64,000 nucleotides of DNA from Prosapia bicincta. Its lineage: Eukaryota > Arthropoda > Insecta > Hemiptera > Cercopidae. Of the stretch, positions 58,160-64,000 are shown piece after piece; within the stretch, counting starts at the first letter, position 1; every line of letters begins with the position of its first letter. The translations under genes and the position numbers were made by a program. The notes under the pieces were generated by a model. That model had not been told where the DNA came from, searched no databases, and saw nothing but the letters and a program-made list of their open reading frames with translations. The stretch covers positions 245,628,323 to 245,692,322 of the forward strand of contig JBAIZL010000005.1 of the NCBI GenBank assembly GCA_036971475.1. The letters run 5' to 3'.

Positions 58160-58690
58160 ACAATCAAATTACAATCTAAATATATGGATTCAAGTTTAAA
58201 AGTAAGTAATTTTATTTGTGTGTACATTCCCAAATGATTAATTATTGTTTATCCAGCATATCCATATGTTTCGTATATGTATGAACTAACTCTTATAAAC
58301 TAAGTATCCATTCTCACAAGTTAATATTTTACTCAAGACTAATTTCATTGCTGTAGCCTAGTAACTCTAACACTGATGATGGAATATTATTGACGAAATT
58401 AGTCTACTAATTTGTTATAATTCTTAGTTTTTCAGGTGTTTACCTATGTATAAGCGTGTTTTGAATACAATATGGAAAGGAACAGACAGTTTGGCAAAAT
58501 AACGACTTCACTGCACGAAATACAGTACTTTACTTTTGGTATCAACTTGGCAAAAAAACGAAAGCAGAGGCGTTTCGCACTAGGTTAGTACATTGTTTAA
58601 TGCTGTGAGACACGGACAAGACTGTTGATCATGAGTGCTATGTTAGTGTGAGTCTGTGGTGTATTAGTGTCCTGTAGTGTATTTTTGTAC
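58160..58690. other. Host flank, nothing recognised
   Basis: A small inverted pair around GACTAATTTC/GAAATTAGTC (58336-58404) only. Confidence 0.4.
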
Positions 58691-58696
58691 ATAGAG

Positions 58697-59137
58697 TAGT
58701 TTTTAGGAGCGGATCTAGAAAAATATTTTGGGGAGGGCTGGTGTGAGGGGTGGAAAAGTGTTCCTCCCGTCCGGAAAATATTTATGGTAGATATAGTGTA
58801 TACTCTTAGGGTCTTCTATCTGAGGGAAACAGTCATAGACCTGTTATGGGATGTTACACACGCATTATTTAGCCCCATTTACCATATATTTACAATGCAA
58901 ACCACCTATTTATTACATTGTGGGTGAGCGTATTTATTAATATGGTATTATAGTGATTAAAATGGGTTTGTAAACATATTCTGATAATTATTAAGTAGAT
59001 TTAAATCGGAGACGAAAGCAAACATCGGAAATGGCATTTTAGTTTACATTTATAGTGTTATTTTATAGTTTAGAAATTTTCCTATATTTTGGGAGGGGCT
59101 TGTACACCAAAGCCCCCCTTTAAATCTACCACTGTAG
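58697..59137. mobile_element. Possible MITE with weak inverted ends
   Basis: Left end TTAGGAGCGGATCTAG...TTTTGGGGAGGG and right end TTTTGGGAGGGGC...AAATCTACCACTGTAG are loosely inverse (GGATCTAG / TAGATTT), a layout common in insect non-autonomous elements. No target duplication confirmed. Confidence 0.35.
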
Positions 59138-59139
59138 TT

Positions 59140-59925
59140 GCTAGTTATGTGTTCAAATATAGTATTTAATTCAGAGTGTGTTTTGTCGTTTGGAATGTGT
59201 TGTGAATAGTTTTTGTGGTGTTTGTATATCTCGTTGTTTTCTGTTGTGTTTAGCTTGTTGCTTTTTTTATGTAGAGTAAGACTTTTAGATTAGTGTCTAT
59301 ATAGGTGTGTGTTAACTATATTGTGTGTTAACTTCACTGATTATTAACACATAGGTTGGTGTAGAGATTTCTGTTGAATGCTGCTTGAAACAATTTTTAG
59401 TTTACTAAATAATATTTAGTATATTTTTTCAAAATGTCTAATTTTCACACTTTTATTCCCTCAGTTTCAAATGATCATCTCGTTCCGTGTACAATATTCT
59501 ATAACTAATCGAAAGACCTTGATCGTGGATAAGTCGTCTCAAAATTACATCTTCCACTCCATTTGCTTGTAACAGGACTTGGACAATCCAAACACAAGGC
59601 GCCTTTGTCGTGACCTTCTCGCAGCTCATTTACATACATCAACAACACTGGCCTTCTAAACGGATCCTTGTGTGAGAGATGTTGCACACTGCTTTATTTT
59701 GACTGGCAAACTTACTTTAAAGCGACTGGCGCAGTGATCCCACGCTAATGTGGAACATTATCTACTTGGATTGTTCCCATTTGTTTTCATTCAAATATTT
59801 TTAAACATTGCTCAGATTTACAATTTGCTTATGTAAACTTGTGCTTATGCTAGATAAATAAGGACAGAGCTTATCTTAGCACTAATATCTCTAATTATTT
59901 TTTAAATCAAATTCCTTTTATTTCC
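59140..59925. other. Host flank, nothing seen
   Basis: No supported feature. Confidence 0.4.
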
Positions 59926-59929
59926 TCAC

Positions 59930-60285
59930 ACTCTACTGATATATATCTTGTATAAATTTTCAATCGTTAATAAAATACGTCTAATCAAGTTCAAATACAT
60001 ATTTTTAAACCTACAGGAGATGACAATTGATGCTAGTAAAGATCTTCAAATATTTATTTAATAAATAAATATATAAAAATTTGGGGGTCTAGGTAGGATT
60101 CGAAATGAGAACAACTTTAGTACTGTATCTTCATGATCGAAGTCTAGCGCTTTGGCACTTGGCCAACTTTCCCATAGCTAGAAATTAAGCGTCTTTTCAA
60201 AGATGTATACGAAGTTTTTTTTTGCTACCATCTAGTTGTCGTCGAAACCTCCATTGTACAACCTTAAATTCTTGCCATGGTTAAC
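59930..60285 (-). repeat. tRNA-derived SINE, copy 2
   Basis: Aligns with 49360-49690: TTGTCGTCGAAACCTCCATT, GTACAACCTTAAA, AAGTCTAGCG, the B-box region ATTTCGAATCC (minus strand) and the CGTTAATAAAATA tail. Confidence 0.7.
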
Positions 60286-60289
60286 ATAC

Positions 60290-61007
60290 AATACCATAAA
60301 TAATGCTCTAGGAGAAAAAATTTAACAAACTGGACTAACGGACTTGATTGACAAACGGACAATGTTAAAGGAAAGCGAAAAGAAACTATAACACAATGGA
60401 AGCGACAAAAACACGTATAAATAGTAACAAACAAAAATGCGTTACATAGCTTTACAACACTATACATAGAAACGAAAATGGAAAATTTCAAGGAAATTCG
60501 CCTTCTATTTTGCCATTTAATAGGCCTATTATTATTCTGGCATATGTTCATACATGTTTATATTAATTATAAAATAAAATTTTTCTTTGTTGATTTAAGT
60601 AGGATTTGACGTTTTAAAAAATTGTCTATTATTTGTTTATTATTACTTTTATTGAGTTTAGAGGCACTCAGTAAGGATGGTCGATCCAGGTACTTTAACG
60701 GATCGGTGATTTTAGTGACAGCACCAGGTTTGGATCAGTGACTTTTACCGGCGACTTTAGTACCGGTGACTAAATATACTGAGGCACCTCTGTATGTGCT
60801 AATAACCGGCAGGCACATCACACTGGTGAAATGATTCCACACCTCGCTTTTTTCTTTTAAAGAATGCTCATTTTATATTAAAACAAACTCCTACGAAATT
60901 AAGAACAAATTACCGTGTGCCAAATAACGTCTACTGTACACAACACTGTCACTATCTTGAAACCTGACACAAATTGACCACCCACACACGTCGTAAATGA
61001 GTAGAAC
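60290..61007. other. Host flank, nothing seen
   Basis: No supported feature. Confidence 0.4.
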
Positions 61008-61090
61008 CAGTGACAGCGACAATCAACCAATGACAACCGTTTCATCCAGTGACAGCGACAAATCAACCCATGACAACCGTTTCACCCAAT
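61008..61090. repeat. ~41-bp tandem pair
   Basis: CAGTGACAGCGACAATCAAC ... TGACAACCGTTTCA occurs twice in a row. Confidence 0.85.
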
Positions 61091-61360
61091 GTGCTAGAAT
61101 GGAAGACAGAAATAACATTTCAGAAATTTTTAAGTAAAGCAGAATCACAAGTCCGGAGGTTTGGACACGTACGAGAACATAATGGTAAATAGAAATCAGA
61201 GAAAAAATATATCTACTTATTACACCTTGAGAATTTAATTATTAACTTTTCAGACCCCAACACCTGGAGTAAAGCATTACTCAAGTAGTATAGAATTTTA
61301 AGAACTTCTTATTAAAAATAAATGGATACTATATTTCAAACTCTTAAAAATTTCACTTGA

Positions 61361-61985
61361 ATAGTAACAAGATCATGTGGAAACCTTTAAACATTTCCTG
61401 GGATAATATTAAGATCATGTGCAACACTCTTAAACTTTTTTTGGGATTATATCAAGATCATGTGGATCCCCTATAACATTTCCTGGAATAATATCAAGAT
61501 CATGGGGAGCCCCTTTAAACATTTCCTGGGATAATATCAAGATCATACTTATCCCTTTAAACATTTCCTGGGATAACATCAAGATCATGTGGAACCACTT
61601 TAAACATCTCCTGAGATAGTATCAAGATCACGCGGAACCACTTTAAACATCTCCTGAGATAGTATCAAGATCACGTGGAACCCCTTTAAACATCTCCTAA
61701 GATAGTATCAAGATCATGTGGAACCCCTTTAAACATTTCCTGGGATAATATTAAGATCATGTGCAACACCTTTAAACTTTTTTGGGGATAATATCAAGAT
61801 CATGTGGAACCACTTTAAACATCTCCTGAGATAGTATCAAGATCATGTGCAACACCTTTAAACTTTTTTGGGGATAATATCAAGATCATGTGCAACACCT
61901 TTAAACTTTTCCTGGGATAACATCAAGATCATGTGGAACCACATTAAACATTTACTGGGATAATATCAAGACCATGTCTGCTATA
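61361..61985. repeat. 43-bp minisatellite, ~15 copies
   Basis: Units of the form AAGATCATGTGGAACC + CCTTTAAACATTTCCTGGGA + TAATATC, with two main variants (GGAACC..CATTTCCTGGG and GCAACA..CTTTTTTGGGG) interleaved. Confidence 0.95.
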
Positions 61986-63300
61986 ACAACACCAACACGT
62001 TTTCTGCTTAGTATAATGTGTTCTTGTATAATTGGACACAAATAATGCAACTGGAAGATATGGCAAGTTTACTTGTGGTAATCAAATGTTGTCGAGAAAT
62101 AATTGTGCTTAAACGAAAGGAAGGATAGGGTTACATTGACATATAACCAAAGATAATGCTGTATTCCTTCTTCTTACAATAATACCAGTGTATTAAAAAT
62201 CATTTCGATTTCAGAATATTTGTGATAGGTTTGTTTCGTAAAATATTTTCAGTGCAGTGTCTTAATCATCCCTCACGCGTGAGTAGGCGTAAATACATTT
62301 GCAGTACCTAAGCTACAATGTATTAAAATTTAATTATTTTTCAATAAACGGAATATTTCGTTACGACTGTCAATCATACCTTAAAGAGGCAAGGGTTTTG
62401 TCCACCTCAGAAAAGTGCGTCCAAAACTGGTCGTTTAGCTAAAGGAGAAATAACCGAACTGGCAAATCAGAAACTACTGGCTTTATCGATGAACCAGACG
62501 GTTTCTTTTATAGTGTCTTGATCGCTAGAACTGATCACTGCGCAAAACGTAAGGACAGAGACCCTACAGACCTGGACATTCAATCCTAAGGTAACCTTTA
62601 GTCTCGATAATGACCATAAGGCAACTTTAAATGGCTGACACGTTGATAAAAATATTAAGTTAAATAATAAAACTAAATAAACTTTGTATTATTATTCTTT
62701 AGAATCTTGATTATATATTATTTTTATTGTACTTGCATCATTCATTCTCAATTAATGTTTTTTTTTTTTGTAGTAAACATTTATTGAATAATAAATATTG
62801 TACACAACATTTTACGTGTTCAGTATATCGTAGATTTCAAATCAAACAGTATTTTGACAGCATTTAAATATCGGGCAAGAAATATCGTATTTCACTGACG
62901 CGATAGTAGAATGCTACATGGATCAACTACCGGGTGACCCGAATTACACGGAGAACAAAATGCAGGTGACAGCAAAGCAGAAAGGAGAGATCGCAGCATC
63001 CAGGCAAAAGTCTAAAACTAGATGCAATGTCTAGAGGAACAGTTAGCGATATTACTCTTTTGCGCCTATTGAAATGGTTCAGGGATAAAAACGTTGGTGT
63101 CCATTTACTGCTATAAACTACTCGTATTTCCAGAGTTTGAAAATACTACTCGCCCAATTGATGGATTCGCAAAGCCCGTCCAGATACTGACTAGTAGACA
63201 GTAAAAGCCTTGGCAAAGAATACACAGTCCGTGGCATTCTTTGAAATAGATCGATATGTTTTAAAAACAATAGTAGAGTGGAGCAATTATAGGTTCCCGC
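61986..63300. other. Host flank, nothing recognised
   Basis: No supported gene. 62880-63010 is less AT-rich. Confidence 0.4.
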
Positions 63301-64000
63301 CAACTAGTTCATCTTTATTTTAAGGAACGTAAGGTTTTCATCTCTGCTGTTCTTTCTGCTATTTGGCTCTGGTTCCTAAACTGTAACGTATGGAATAACA
63401 TTCTTGTTCCCCATTTATGGCCTTCGTTATCATGAATGACATTAGAACTGTTGTAACATTTACCTCTTGGATAAATCTTCTGATGCCGTCTTCTTCAGGA
63501 GGTTGGTGACCACGATGACCAAATTAACTTTAGAAACGCACTGTCTAAAAAGACCTTCAGATGTCCTGCAGCACCATTCTCTTACATTCTCCCTCATTCA
63601 TCACAATCTCCTGTTCATACGTTTTTCTTTGAATAATTAACTGAAGGATTTCATAACTATGATTTATCCTGTCATGACTGAACATTGTAATTTTTTAGCC
63701 TGACAATTTTCAGTTTCAATGTAGGTAAATGTTCTTATTCTCTCTACACCCTCTTCTTCAGGCTGTTGGTTTTCGTAATTGTCAAATTAACTTTGAAGGC
63801 ACACTATCTAAAAACATCTTCAGATGTCCTTCATTATCAATCTTTTAAATTCTTCAAATAAGGTCTTCCCCGACTTCCAACGCTCTTCATTTTAAGTCCT
63901 TGTCTTGAGCTGTTAGCTGATCGTTTCCATACCTATCATTTCTTATGAGATGACCGATGTATTGTAATTCTCTCATCTTTCAGGGATTTCTCCAGTTCTA
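63300..64000 (-). pseudogene. RTE-type LINE C-terminal relics, two tandem copies
   Basis: Minus strand: MRELQYIGHLIRND near 63915-63980 matches the R-x-x-YIGH-x-x-RN motif at the end of RTE-like endonuclease/RT proteins. Broken frames continue to FKVNLTITKTNSLKK near 63770. A second copy of that last segment (SKVNLVIVVTNLLKK) lies near 63490-63540. Stops and shifts throughout. The larger copy runs off the window end. Confidence 0.55.

Overview
The window is AT-rich, repeat-dense animal DNA, most likely from an insect. This is suggested by an errantivirus-type LTR retrotransposon with an env gene, R1/I-type and RTE-type LINE relics, a hAT relic, a tRNA-derived SINE, many fold-back MITEs and long (TG)n/(AC)n microsatellites. 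No complete host gene is visible. The species cannot be fixed from the sequence.

Layout: 1-11088 is flank with microsatellites, a perfect 102-bp palindrome (2614-2715), a 0.75-kb fold-back element (3014-3766), a dead R1-like LINE (about 7490-9130) and a possible signal-peptide exon (10025-10121). A Ty3/gypsy errantivirus-like provirus occupies 11093-40305 and is flanked by the 4-bp duplication GTGG (11089-11092, 40306-40309). Its Gag, PR, RT, RNase H, IN and Env regions are recognisable but carry three frameshifts. Its two 476-bp LTRs look identical, yet they stand in inverted orientation.

The 3' LTR is split by a 20,063-bp element (19919-39981) flanked by a perfect 6-bp duplication, CACATT. 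The undisturbed 5' LTR shows the empty site. The element begins AG, ends CT, and has terminal inverted arms of about 5.9 kb that are nearly identical (19919-25824 and 34032-39981). The 6-bp duplication, AG terminus, a relic resembling the insect Polinton DNA polymerase B N-terminus and an IAP-type RING fragment all point to the Polinton/Maverick/adintovirus group. No integrase, protease, ATPase or capsid gene is visible, so it looks non-autonomous. Each arm carries an intact 90-aa gene of unknown family, a paralogue of it with one internal stop, a fold-back RNA/DNA hairpin 20-23 bases past the stop of each, a cluster of three strong hairpins, duplicated RING pieces, and an array of TGAAGCGCTTCA palindromes. 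The unique 8.2-kb centre carries one 146-aa gene with a TATA box and a poly(A) end, a candidate exon, and tandem repeats full of 3' splice-site-like motifs.

40310-64000 is again host flank. It contains a degenerate satellite (about 41330-42960), 31-bp and 43-bp minisatellites, fold-back MITEs, two SINE copies, a hAT transposase tail, a LINE RNase H domain, a 426-bp tandem duplication and an RTE-type LINE tail. Everything here comes from reading the sequence; no database search was possible.
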